From: Sphingobium sp. V4
Lineage (GTDB): Bacteria > Pseudomonadota > Alphaproteobacteria > Sphingomonadales > Sphingomonadaceae
Reading direction: 5' to 3'
Length of the DNA: 64,000 bases
Assembly: GCF_029590555.1 (NCBI RefSeq)
Contig: NZ_CP081001.1
Span: 2,418,001-2,482,000, forward strand
The notes beneath the pieces were generated by a model, which was not told the DNA's origin, made no database searches, and saw only the letters and a program-made list of their open reading frames with translations. Of this stretch, positions 1 through 8,089 are shown in pieces; the stretch's first letter is position 1; every line of letters begins with the position of its first letter. A program made the translations under genes and the position numbers.

Positions 1-1
1 A

Positions 2-454
2 GGCGCGGCAGGGTCCGCGCTCGCCTGCAAGGCCGGAGACAGCGCCTTCTTCCGCGCCGCCTGCGCCGCCGCCATCGCCGCACGCCGCCTGCATTTCCTG
101 CGGCTCGACCTGGACGGACGGCCCATCGCCATGCTGGTCAATTTCCGTCATGGCGAAGGCGGCTTCTCCTTCAAGATCGCGATCGACGAAGCACTGGGCC
201 GTTTTTCCCCCGGCGTGCTGATCGAGATCGCGAACCTGCACGCGGTTCAGGGCGATCCCGAGATCGGCTGGATGGATAGCTGCGCCGCCGCCGATCATCC
301 GATGATCGACAGCCTGTGGGCCGAGCGCCGGACCATAGTCCAATATCGTATCGCCCTTCATGGCAGGGGGAGGGTACGGTTGCAGAGAAGCGCCGCCTTC
401 GCCCTCGCCAACGCCGCCGAACGGCTTGCCCAGATTGTGAAAGGACAGGGATGA
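2..454 (+). CDS. GNAT/FemAB-like acyltransferase (CelD/BcsL type), 5' partial
   Basis: The reading frame is open from the left edge, so only the last 150 residues are seen. The segment RLHFLRLDLDGRPIAMLVNF followed by a Phe-rich strand (GEGGFSFKIAIDEAL) and a helix ending in an ERRTIVQYRIAL-like strand fits the C-terminal half of the Acetyltransf_6 (BioF2/CelD-like) fold. That fold also occurs in the complete neighbour at 1298-2365. The stop overlaps the start of the next gene in an ATGA, so the two are translationally coupled. The acyl acceptor is unknown; relatives work on polysaccharides or cell-surface molecules. The family call is by fold resemblance. Confidence 0.6.
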   Translation, partial: GAAGSALACKAGDSAFFRAACAAAIAARRLHFLRLDLDGRPIAMLVNFRHGEGGFSFKIAIDEALGRFSPGVLIEIANLHAVQGDPEIGWMDSCAAADHPMIDSLWAERRTIVQYRIALHGRGRVRLQRSAAFALANAAERLAQIVKGQG

Positions 455-1320
455 CCGCCCACAGCCTCATCGCGGCCGGCGACGCCGCCACCTTCCCCGA
501 CAGCGCGCGCGCGACCTTCGCCGCCGCCTATCCCGACCAGCCCGTCAAGCTGACCCACGGGCTCGTTGGCCACGGTCTCCTGACCCTTGACGCGCTGGCC
601 GTTCTGGCGGAGCGGATGCCGGCATCCTCGGTCGAATATAATCTGGGCAAGCTGCCGCTGGGGGTGCGCCCGGAAGACACACCCTCGAACGGGCTCACGC
701 TGGGCGAAACGATCCGCACGATCGAGAGCAACGGCAGCTGGGCCGTGCTCAAGAATGTCGAGCGCGACCCGGCCTATGCCGCGCTGCTCGACGATGCGCT
801 GGCCGAACTGGCGCCGATCGTCGCGGGGCAGACCGGGCCGATGCTGCACCGGGAAGCCTTCATCTTCCTGACCTCGCCCGGCAGCGTCACGCCGTTCCAC
901 ATGGACCCGGAGCATAATATCCTGCTCCAGATCATGGGGACCAAGACCATGACCGTCTTTCCCGCGCGTGACGAAGCGTTGGTGCCCGCGCAGAAAAGCG
1001 AGGATTTCCACAATGGCGGGCATCGCAATCTCGTCTGGCAGGACGGGTTCAAGGCACGCGGCGCGGCCTTCGCGCTTGCGCCGGGCGACGCCATCCATGT
1101 GCCCGTGAAGGCGCCGCATTTCGTGGAGAACGGCCCGGCCGTCTCGGTCAGCCTGTCGGTCACATGGCGGTCCGAACGGTCCGTCGCGGAAGGCGAGTTG
1201 CACAGCTTCAACGCGCTGCTGCGACGGCGCGGCCTGCCGACCGGCAGGGTCAGCGCGCGGCCGGAGACGCAGGGATTGCGCCGCTTCGTCTATCGCGTCA
1301 TGCGGAAGCTGGGCGCCTGA
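451..1320 (+). CDS. Cupin/JmjC-like Fe(II)-dependent oxygenase family protein
   Basis: 289 residues from an ATG overlapping the upstream stop by four bases. A double-stranded beta-helix core carries an HxD pair (H150, D152 in TPFHMDPEHNILLQI) and a downstream PHFVENG (H223), the layout of a 2-His-1-carboxylate iron site in cupin-8/JmjC-like hydroxylases. There is no signal peptide, so it probably acts in the cytosol. Coupling to the acyltransferase suggests a shared modification pathway, which is inference. Its 3' end overlaps the convergent gene by 23 bases. Substrate unknown. Confidence 0.65.
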   Translation: MTAHSLIAAGDAATFPDSARATFAAAYPDQPVKLTHGLVGHGLLTLDALAVLAERMPASSVEYNLGKLPLGVRPEDTPSNGLTLGETIRTIESNGSWAVLKNVERDPAYAALLDDALAELAPIVAGQTGPMLHREAFIFLTSPGSVTPFHMDPEHNILLQIMGTKTMTVFPARDEALVPAQKSEDFHNGGHRNLVWQDGFKARGAAFALAPGDAIHVPVKAPHFVENGPAVSVSLSVTWRSERSVAEGELHSFNALLRRRGLPTGRVSARPETQGLRRFVYRVMRKLGA

Positions 1321-2365
1321 GCAGCCGGCGCAGCAGCGCCTCCGCCTCCAGCCGGGGCGTGAACCGTTCCAGCACCCACCATTCCAGCCGTTCTTCGCAG
1401 GTGGAGAGGCTCTGCTTGTAGCGATCCTTGCCGGCCAGGAAGGAATAGCGCCCCAACCCCTGTCCCGCATAACGCCCCACGGCGGCGGCGTGGCAGAGCA
1501 GCCCCGGCTTGTCCTTCGTCCCGCGCGGCTCGGCAAAGGCCGACTGATAGTTCATCGCCACGCCGCGATGCACGAAATTGACGAGCAGACCGACCGCATC
1601 CCCGCCGTCGGTGAAGCGCAGCAGTTCCACCTGCCCGTCCGGCAGGCCGCGCGCTGCCAGTGTGGCGACGAAAGCGCGAAAAGCCGCATCGTCCCATGCA
1701 TTGTCGGCGTGGCGCCCCTGATTGAGCGCCGCCATCTCGGCGATCCAGGGATCGATGTCCGCCGACGTGCCGACCGCGACCTGGGGCAGCACCCCGCCCC
1801 GATCCTTCATCGCACGGCGTATCTGGCTGCGCGTATTGACGCTGAGCAAGGAGAGATAGTCGCCCCCGGCGGCGCGGACAGCGTCGAGGTCGACCTGATA
1901 GACGGGCGAGGTATCGGCACGGATGCGACGACGGGCGCGCAGGTCAAGCAACGGCGTGCCCGGAAGGACGCCGCTCAGCAGCAGGGCGCGCCAGTCGCGG
2001 CGGCGAGCCAGCGCATCGGCCGCCACGGCGGACGCGTCGACCTCGCGGCCCGCCTCCGTGAGAAGGCCGTTATATTCCACATAGGGCCGATCGGCCGCCG
2101 GATCGCCCGACTGGTTCAGGGCGAGCGTCGCGACCGGTCCCAGCAGGCGCGGCCGCATGGCATGGCCGACCAGCGCCAGCGCCACGTCGCGCGCCTCCCC
2201 GTCCGTCACGGCCAGCAATTCGGGATGGACGGCGTAGCTGTCGAGCCAGGTGCCGACCCAGGTCCAGCCGAGGAAGAAGGAACCGGTCGACCGCGCCTCC
2301 AGCGCCTGCCAGCGCCGGGCAAGAGCCGCCCGATCGGGCCGGGAAAAAGTCGCGACGAGAGCCAT
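1298..2365 (-). CDS. GNAT/FemAB-like acyltransferase (CelD/BcsL type)
   Basis: 355 residues. An N-terminal segment ending in SRSTGSFFLGWTWVGTWL-like aromatic residues is typical of proteins that carry Acetyltransf_6 domains. The C-terminal GNAT half contains LRFTDGGDAVGLLVNFVHRGVAMNYQ and LGRYSFLAGKDRYKQSLS, and the DxYKxxL-like end is characteristic of CelD/BcsL-type proteins in exopolysaccharide gene sets. The chosen ATG gives a protein without the implausible upstream Arg-rich extension. It is convergent with, and overlaps, the cupin gene. With the partial gene at the left edge it makes two paralogous acyltransferases around one oxygenase. Confidence 0.65.
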   Translation of the reverse strand: MALVATFSRPDRAALARRWQALEARSTGSFFLGWTWVGTWLDSYAVHPELLAVTDGEARDVALALVGHAMRPRLLGPVATLALNQSGDPAADRPYVEYNGLLTEAGREVDASAVAADALARRRDWRALLLSGVLPGTPLLDLRARRRIRADTSPVYQVDLDAVRAAGGDYLSLLSVNTRSQIRRAMKDRGGVLPQVAVGTSADIDPWIAEMAALNQGRHADNAWDDAAFRAFVATLAARGLPDGQVELLRFTDGGDAVGLLVNFVHRGVAMNYQSAFAEPRGTKDKPGLLCHAAAVGRYAGQGLGRYSFLAGKDRYKQSLSTCEERLEWWVLERFTPRLEAEALLRRLLRRPASA

Positions 2366-2409
2366 GGCGCCCCTTGTCGCAGAGCGCCCGCCCGGGTCAA
2401 GCGGCTGAA

Positions 2410-2781
2410 TCAGACGCAGATTCGCCGGGCAGGATCTATCGTGCCGTCGGGACGCACCCCGGCGCGAGCCAGGTCGCGCTGCATATGGCCGGTCAGGAAA
2501 CGCTGCCACATAACGAAATCGGCGCGCAGCGACCAGAAGGGATAGCGAAAGGTCGCGGGCCGGTTTCGCTCGATCAGGCCATGGCCGAGCCAGGCGAAGC
2601 CATAGCCCGCCAGCGGCAACGCAGCCGCGATCCACCAGCGCCCCGTCAAGGGGGCGGCCGCCGCGAGTCCGATCACCAGGCTGGTGCCGGCATAATGCAG
2701 TACCCGCGTGCCGGGCCGCGCATGTTCCTGCAGATAATAGGGCCAGAAATCGCGGAAGCGGTTGATGCTGGTCACGGTCAT
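2410..2781 (-). CDS. Mpo1-like (DUF962) integral membrane protein
   Basis: 123 residues with the DUF962/Mpo1 signature: INRFRDFWPYYLQEHARPGTRVLHYAGTS, a transmembrane pair, then GYGFAWLGHGLIERNRPATF and YPFWSLRADFVM. Yeast Mpo1 is an Fe(II)-dependent dioxygenase of 2-hydroxy fatty acids; bacterial homologues share the conserved His residues (HYAG, HGLIE). The ATG at 2781 matches the usual family N-terminus. A TTG five codons upstream (2796) has a somewhat better-spaced AGGAAAG, so the start is uncertain. Physiological role here not established. Confidence 0.75.
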   Translation of the reverse strand: MTVTSINRFRDFWPYYLQEHARPGTRVLHYAGTSLVIGLAAAAPLTGRWWIAAALPLAGYGFAWLGHGLIERNRPATFRYPFWSLRADFVMWQRFLTGHMQRDLARAGVRPDGTIDPARRICV

Positions 2782-2820
2782 CCTCTCTGACCGCAATCGT
2801 AACGACTTTCCTGATGTCTG

Positions 2821-3879
2821 TTAAGACTTATGCGCCAGACCGTGCGCTCTTTCAGGAGCATAGAGGAAATAATCATAAGCCGCGCGCGCCGCCTCGGCGA
2901 TGATCCGGTCGCGCGACCGGTGGCCCTTGCTGTCCTTCATGACGAAGACGGCGACCGCAAAGCGCCGGCCGTCAGGCAGGCGCACCACGCCGACATCGTT
3001 GCCGGTGCCGTTCAGCGACCCGGTCTTGTGCGCGACCGCCGTGCCGGGCGGCAACATGCCGACGATCCGCGCCTTGCCGGTCTCGCAATGGGCCATGATG
3101 GTGAACAGCCGCTGGGTACTCGCCGCCGACAGGGCGCGCCCGGATGCATAGGCGGTGATGAGGTCGAGCATCGCCGATGGCGTGGACGTATCCTTGGGGT
3201 CCATGGCGAAATTGAGGTTGGGCAGGTCGCGAATGTCGCGCGTGACGAGCAGCGGATCGGCCCGGCGCGCCGCTTCGGCATTCTGGCGGAAGCTGCCCGA
3301 CAGGGGATTGATGCCCATGGCGCGATAGAGAAGGTGGGCCGTGTCGCTGTCGACGCGCAGCCCGTTGACGCCCAGTTTGGCGACAAAGCCGGTGATCGCC
3401 TGCGGACCGCCCGCGCGCGCGACCAGAACATCGGTTGCATTATTGTCGCTCTTTTGGAGCATCAGTTCGAGCAGCCGGTCGACCGACAGCGACGCGCCGG
3501 GACGCGAGAACATCCAGGCGATGCCGCCCTCGCTCGCCAGCGCCGGGTCGAGCGCCAGCTGATCGTCCAGCCGCAATTCGCCCGCGTCGACCAGCGCGAA
3601 AATCCGCCCCGCCACGGCGACCTTGTAGGCGCTTGCCATCGGGAACAGCGTGTCGCCGTTCAGCGCCTGCGTCTCGCCGGTCTGAAGGTCGCGTACCGCA
3701 ATGCCGACACTGCCGTCTGACAGCGTCGCGAAGCGCGCGAATTCGGCAAGCAGCTTTGCCTCAGCCGTCTGCTGGAGCACCGGCTTGGGTGGCGGGCCGA
3801 AGGCATCGGCGCTGGGCAGCGGCGTGAAGAACAGGCCGAGAGCGGCCAGGGAGGCAGTCAGACGAAGCAATTGCGGCAT
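2821..3879 (-). CDS. Class A beta-lactamase-like serine hydrolase, exported
   Basis: 352 residues with a signal peptide ([23 protein letters not shown]). It has the penicilloyl-serine transferase motifs in order: SAYK (S70xxK), SDN in QKSDNNATD, and KTG in AHKTGS. The DTSTPSAM segment after the omega loop is also class A-like. The omega loop reads DLPNLN where class A enzymes have ExxLN, so the deacylating Glu166 seems to be missing. The chosen ATG has GAGGAG six bases upstream. The gene is divergent from ung across about 80 bp. It may be a slow or non-hydrolytic penicillin-binding enzyme rather than a resistance enzyme. Confidence 0.8.
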   Translation of the reverse strand: MPQLLRLTASLAALGLFFTPLPSADAFGPPPKPVLQQTAEAKLLAEFARFATLSDGSVGIAVRDLQTGETQALNGDTLFPMASAYKVAVAGRIFALVDAGELRLDDQLALDPALASEGGIAWMFSRPGASLSVDRLLELMLQKSDNNATDVLVARAGGPQAITGFVAKLGVNGLRVDSDTAHLLYRAMGINPLSGSFRQNAEAARRADPLLVTRDIRDLPNLNFAMDPKDTSTPSAMLDLITAYASGRALSAASTQRLFTIMAHCETGKARIVGMLPPGTAVAHKTGSLNGTGNDVGVVRLPDGRRFAVAVFVMKDSKGHRSRDRIIAEAARAAYDYFLYAPERAHGLAHKS

Positions 3880-3961
3880 GGCCATCTCCTCGCGCAATGC
3901 GGCGACCAAGGCAAGCCCTGGATGGTTGACGCCGGCCGCCGCGCGCATCATCACCGCGACC

Positions 3962-4675
3962 ATGAGCGACATGATCAAGCTGCACGAAAGCTGGCGTTTG
4001 CCGCTGGCCGAGCAATTTTCCGCCCCACACATGCTGGCCCTCAAGACCTTCCTTCAGGGCGAAAAGGCGGCGGGCAAGCGCATCTTCCCCAAGGGCGGCG
4101 AATATTTCCGCGCGCTCGACCTCACGCCGCTCGACCAGGTGAAGGCCGTGATCCTGGGGCAGGATCCCTATCATGGCGAAGGCCAAGCCCATGGCCTTTG
4201 CTTTTCGGTGCAGCCCGGCGTGCGTACCCCGCCCTCGCTGGTCAACATCTATAAGGAAATGCAGGCCGACCTGGGCATCGCGCCCGCCCGCCATGGCTTT
4301 CTGGAGCATTGGGCGAAGCAGGGCGTGCTGCTGCTCAACAGCGTGCTGACGGTGGAAATGGGGCGCGCCGCGTCGCATCAGGGCAAGGGCTGGGAGTTGT
4401 TCACCGACGCGGTCGTGCGGCTGGTCGCACAGAAGGAGGATCCGGTCGTGTTCCTGCTCTGGGGCGCCTATGCCCAGCGCAAGGCGGGCTTTGTCGATCA
4501 GGACCGCCATCTGGTGATCAAGTCGGCCCACCCGTCGCCCCTGTCGGCGCACAATGGCTTTCACGGCTCACGCCCCTTTTCCAGGGCCAACGCCTTTCTG
4601 GAGGCGAAGGGGCGCGGAGCGATCGACTGGGCATTGCCGGAGAGCGGTGCGGAGCAAAGGGCACTGTCCCTCTAA
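3962..4675 (+). CDS. ung: Uracil-DNA glycosylase, family 1
   Basis: 237 residues, normal length for family 1 UDG. Removes uracil from DNA to start base excision repair. The water-activating motif [18 protein letters not shown] gives catalytic D68, and the leucine-loop motif [11 protein letters not shown] carries H190; [10 protein letters not shown] also matches the family. A second in-frame ATG three codons in (MIKLHESW) is possible. Divergent from the beta-lactamase-like gene, with both promoters in a short shared spacer. Confidence 0.97.
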   Translation: MSDMIKLHESWRLPLAEQFSAPHMLALKTFLQGEKAAGKRIFPKGGEYFRALDLTPLDQVKAVILGQDPYHGEGQAHGLCFSVQPGVRTPPSLVNIYKEMQADLGIAPARHGFLEHWAKQGVLLLNSVLTVEMGRAASHQGKGWELFTDAVVRLVAQKEDPVVFLLWGAYAQRKAGFVDQDRHLVIKSAHPSPLSAHNGFHGSRPFSRANAFLEAKGRGAIDWALPESGAEQRALSL

Positions 4676-4788
4676 GCCGTCGCTTCTGAAGCTGAACAGG
4701 GGATAACAGTCCGGTTCAGGATGGGAACAAGGACGTACTGCCATATCTCCGCCTGTAATCAAGGATTTCGGGTCTGGAGGAGAAACTG

Positions 4789-5142
4789 ATGACCATAAGC
4801 AAAGCCATTTTGGCCACCGCCCTCGCCGCCGCCACGCTGACGGCCGTCATGCCGTCGGTGTCCTACGCAGATGACGGCCATCGTCGCTGGAGCCGCGAGC
4901 GCCACTATCGCGATCATGACCGGCATGACCGCCGCTATGCCCAGCGCAGCGACTATCGCGACGACAACCGTTATCGCTGCCGCAAGTCGGGCGGCACGAC
5001 CGGCCTTCTGCTGGGCGGCGTCGCAGGCGCCCTTCTGGGCCGCGCGGTCGACACTCGGGGCGATCGCGCGCCCGGCACCATCATCGGCGCTGGCGCGGGT
5101 GCACTGGCCGGCCGGGCGATCGACCGCAATTCGAGCTGCTGA
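4789..5142 (+). CDS. Glycine-zipper 2TM domain protein, exported
   Basis: 117 residues with GGAGG seven to eight bases before the ATG. A signal peptide ends near VSYADDG, followed by a charged stretch rich in His, Arg, Asp and Tyr (about residues 29-63). A glycine-zipper pair follows: GGTTGLLLGGVAGALLGRAVD and GTIIGAGAGALAGRAID. This layout is common in small envelope proteins of sphingomonads (Rick_17kDa/17-kDa surface antigen-like). Function unknown; probably inserts into or associates with the outer membrane. Confidence 0.8.
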   Translation: MTISKAILATALAAATLTAVMPSVSYADDGHRRWSRERHYRDHDRHDRRYAQRSDYRDDNRYRCRKSGGTTGLLLGGVAGALLGRAVDTRGDRAPGTIIGAGAGALAGRAIDRNSSC

Positions 5143-5231
5143 CGGAACAAGGCACCGGACGGCTCCCGACAGGGCCGTCCCGCCTCTCCCTGGCAATCAT
5201 CGTTCCGGCGCCCCTTGGCCGGACATGTCAA

Positions 5232-5260
5232 GGCCCGGTCCTGCTTGCGCAGGCCGGGCC
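5232..5260 (-). terminator. Hairpin downstream of rpoZ
   Basis: GGCCCGG and CCGGGCC arms enclose an inner CCTGC-TTGC-GCAGG stem, 28 bases past the rpoZ stop. There is no clear U-tract on the minus strand, so termination by this hairpin is likely but not certain. Confidence 0.5.
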
Positions 5261-5287
5261 TCATTCCCTCTCCGAACTTGTCAGAAA

Positions 5288-5632
5288 TCAGCCGTCGTAG
5301 TCGCCGCCGATGTTCTGGTTGCGCGGCGGCGCAGCAGCGGTCAGGCGCAGCGCCTCCGCCGACTGGGCAATCGAGCCGATCTCGTCAGGGGTATCGTCAT
5401 CATCGATCTGCACCTTCTGCAGCGACGCGACGAGCGAATCATGCAGATCGTCAGGCAGGACCGTCTCTTCCGCAATTTCGCGCAGGGCGACGACGGGATT
5501 CTTGTCGCGGTCGCGATCGAGCGTCAGCTCGGCGCCGCCGGAAATCTCGCGCGCGCGCTGGGCGGCGAGCAGGACGAGGTCAAAACGGTTGGTAACCTTG
5601 TCGACGCAATCTTCGACGGTGACGCGGGCCAA
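5288..5632 (-). CDS. rpoZ: DNA-directed RNA polymerase omega subunit
   Basis: 114 residues. [33 protein letters not shown] is the classic omega N-terminus, and the [17 protein letters not shown] segment is the conserved second region. It promotes assembly of beta-prime into RNA polymerase. The acidic C-terminal tail ([10 protein letters not shown], ending GGDYDG) is typical of alphaproteobacterial omega. Divergent from the PLD-family gene. Confidence 0.97.
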   Translation of the reverse strand: MARVTVEDCVDKVTNRFDLVLLAAQRAREISGGAELTLDRDRDKNPVVALREIAEETVLPDDLHDSLVASLQKVQIDDDDTPDEIGSIAQSAEALRLTAAAPPRNQNIGGDYDG

Positions 5633-5754
5633 ACGGGCCTCCTGAAACAGCGAATGGAAATTGAACCCCGGCGCCTAGCAGTGCCGTCGGCGAGAGTCAA
5701 TGAAAAGGCCATAAAGCCATGGCGTGGCGCGCCCAAAAGGGGCATGAAGAGGCT

Positions 5755-6957
5755 ATGGCGACCGTCAAGCCTGCCTGCCCATCCCGCGACGCGGAGGAGA
5801 TTCGCGTCACGTTGGCCGGCAATCAGTTGCGCCTGATCGTCGAGGGGGCGGCGTTGCGCGCGACGCTCATCGACCTGATTGGCAGCGCCCGCCACAGCCT
5901 CAAACTCTATTATTATATCTTCGCGCAGGACGGCAGCGGCACGATGGTGCGCGACGCGCTGATCGCGGCGCGCGCGCGCGGCGTGGCGGTGACGCTGATG
6001 GTCGACGGCTTCGGCTCCGGCCATGCGCCCGACAGCTTCTTTGCCCCGCTGGTGGAGGCCGGCGCCCGGTTCGGGCGGTTCGGTACGCGCCGGTCGACCC
6101 GATATCTGATCCGCAACCATCAGAAAATGGCGATCGCCGACAATCAACGCCTGCTAATCGGCGGATTCAACGTCGAAGACGGCTATTTCGGCATCCCGGC
6201 CGAGGATTGCTGGCGCGACCTGGGGCTGTGGGTCGAGGGCGACCAGGTCGAGGCGATGACCCGCTGGTACGGACAGCTCTGGCGCTGGGTATCGACCCGC
6301 AAGCAGCGATTCCGCACCTTGAGGTACATGGTGCGCAGTTGGCCCGCCATGCAGCATCATGATCGGGCCACCCCTTTCCGCTGGTTGATCGGCGGCCCCA
6401 CGCGGCGGCTCAGCCCCTGGGCGCAAGTGGTGAAACATGATCTGGAGCAGGCCCGCCGCGTGGACATGATTGCGGCCTATTTCTCGCCGGGCCGCGGAAT
6501 GCTTAAGCGCATCGCCCGTGCAGCCCGGCGCGAGGGCGCCAGGATCATCCTGCCGGCCAAGTCCGACAATGGCGCCACCGTAGCGGCCGCGCGGCTCCTA
6601 TATGGGCCGCTGCTCAAGCGTGGCGTGGAAATCCGCGAATATCAGCCGTGCAAGCTGCACATGAAGCTGCTGGTCATTGACGATGCGGTTTTCATCGGCT
6701 CCGCCAATTTCGACATGCGCAGCCTGTTCCTGAACCTGGAGGTGATGCTCCGGATCGAGGACAAGGGATTTGCTGCAGCGGTGCGGGATTTCATCGCGCG
6801 GGAGGCCGGCGAGAGCCGCCTCATCACGATGGAACAGCATCGGGCCAGCCGCACGTTTCTGACCCTTGCCAAGCAGTGGATCAGTTATCTTCTGGTGGGC
6901 GTGCTCGACTATACGGTCACGCGCCGGCTCAACTTCCGCGATCCCGACGCGGATTGA
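5755..6957 (+). CDS. Phospholipase D-family protein (cardiolipin synthase-like)
   Basis: 400 residues with two HKD motifs: NHQKMAIADNQRLLIGGFN (H122, K124, D129) and LHMKLLVIDDAVFIGSANFD (H302, K304, D309), each followed by the G(G/S)xN element. Two HKD half-sites in one chain fit phosphatidyl transferases that make cardiolipin or related phospholipids. The N-terminal transmembrane pair of ClsA is absent, so it resembles ClsB/ClsC-like soluble members. The ATG at 5755 was preferred to one 12 codons upstream because homologues start near this point and a GAAGAGG precedes it. Confidence 0.85.
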   Translation: MATVKPACPSRDAEEIRVTLAGNQLRLIVEGAALRATLIDLIGSARHSLKLYYYIFAQDGSGTMVRDALIAARARGVAVTLMVDGFGSGHAPDSFFAPLVEAGARFGRFGTRRSTRYLIRNHQKMAIADNQRLLIGGFNVEDGYFGIPAEDCWRDLGLWVEGDQVEAMTRWYGQLWRWVSTRKQRFRTLRYMVRSWPAMQHHDRATPFRWLIGGPTRRLSPWAQVVKHDLEQARRVDMIAAYFSPGRGMLKRIARAARREGARIILPAKSDNGATVAAARLLYGPLLKRGVEIREYQPCKLHMKLLVIDDAVFIGSANFDMRSLFLNLEVMLRIEDKGFAAAVRDFIAREAGESRLITMEQHRASRTFLTLAKQWISYLLVGVLDYTVTRRLNFRDPDAD

Positions 6958-6987
6958 CAGGGAGGGACGACGCCCCTCCCCAAGCAT

Positions 6988-7356
6988 TTAGCGACCGGCG
7001 GCGGGCAGGACGCGAACTTCACCGACAGGATAGCCCTTCTCGGCCATTTCCTTGGCATAGTCACCGCGAGCATCGGCCAGTTCGGCGCGATATTCCTCCC
7101 AGGCGTCGCGATTATCTTCGGCATCCGACGAACCGCGCAGGTCCTTGGTCAATTCCTTGCGCGCCTCGGCCAGATCGGTCTGGTAGTTGAACCAGTAGTC
7201 ATTCTCGACACCCGCGATCGGCGCCTGGTAGACGAGTTGATCCTCGACCTGCGCCAGTTGCTCCTCGTAGCTTACCGGGCCTTCAGGGCTTTGCGCCAGC
7301 GCGGCGACGGGGGTCAGGCCCAGCAGGGCCGCGGCAAAAAGCTTCGAACGGTTCAT
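6988..7356 (-). CDS. Hypothetical exported protein
   Basis: 122 residues with a good AGGAGAAG ribosome-binding site and a signal peptide ending ALAQS. The mature part is highly charged and predicted helical (YEEQLAQVEDQL, AEARKELTKDLRG, AWEEYRAELADARGDYAKEMAEKG). No recognised domain. It lies downstream of the regulator/kinase/secreted-protein set but is separated by about 170 bp, so it probably has its own promoter. Confidence 0.6.
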   Translation of the reverse strand: MNRSKLFAAALLGLTPVAALAQSPEGPVSYEEQLAQVEDQLVYQAPIAGVENDYWFNYQTDLAEARKELTKDLRGSSDAEDNRDAWEEYRAELADARGDYAKEMAEKGYPVGEVRVLPAAGR

Positions 7357-7528
7357 GGGTTCTTCTCCTCTTTGCTGATCTGAACCATGTGCTGCACAAC
7401 GCCCCAGCCCCCGCGCTTTGCGCCTGAACGGATGTGCAGAATGGACGAAGCGACCGCGCGCAACGACGGGCCGAGCGCCCCCAGACGGCCCGGATAGACA
7501 TTTTCAATATTTATATCAGAGGCTTGAT

Positions 7529-8089
7529 CTATCTGACGACCAGATAGAAGCTGGCGGGCGCCGAGCCGCCATTTTCGATCACGATATTGAAACGATCGGT
7601 GAAGATAGGCATCCAGGCGCAATCGACCTGCGGCCCGCCGACCGGCTTGGCGCAGAGCGTCGCGCCGTCCGCGCCCTGGACGCGGATGGACAGGTTTGCG
7701 GCGCGCGCTGCAGGTGCGACGAAAATCTGTGCGCGCTGCCCGCCCAGAAACAGTTGCCGCATGACGAGGCTTGCGCCCGGCACGAGCGAACCGCGCCGAT
7801 AGGCCGGCCCCAGGGCGCGCCCGCGAAAGTCCGGCGTCGTCCCGGTGACGCCATGATCCCTCGCCTCCCGCGTCCAGCGCGCGGCCAGATCCTCCTGCCC
7901 CTCCGCCGGCTTGGCGCCCAGCGCGACGAGGCTCTGCACCCGGTCCAGCAAGGCGGCATGATCGCCACTCGACTGCGCCGCCTCGCCCTCCAGCAGCGTG
8001 CGCAAGATCGGATCGTCCGGCAGCATGTCGGTCGCGGTGGCGTGCGGCGACGCCGCCAGCAACAGTCCCGGCAACAGCAGCCCGATCAT
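7529..8089 (-). CDS. Hypothetical exported protein coupled to histidine kinase
   Basis: 186 residues, starting in an ATGA overlap with the upstream kinase gene. The N-terminus is hydrophobic (MIGLLLPGLLLAAS). The mature part ends in a beta-rich region (MRQLFLGGQRAQIFVAP, LSIRVQGADGATLC, FNIVIENGGSAPASFYLVV) that resembles C-terminal pre-peptidase-like beta domains of exported proteins; this is a structural impression only. Co-transcription with a sensor kinase suggests a periplasmic accessory or output of that system. Confidence 0.6.
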   Translation of the reverse strand: MIGLLLPGLLLAASPHATATDMLPDDPILRTLLEGEAAQSSGDHAALLDRVQSLVALGAKPAEGQEDLAARWTREARDHGVTGTTPDFRGRALGPAYRRGSLVPGASLVMRQLFLGGQRAQIFVAPAARAANLSIRVQGADGATLCAKPVGGPQVDCAWMPIFTDRFNIVIENGGSAPASFYLVVR

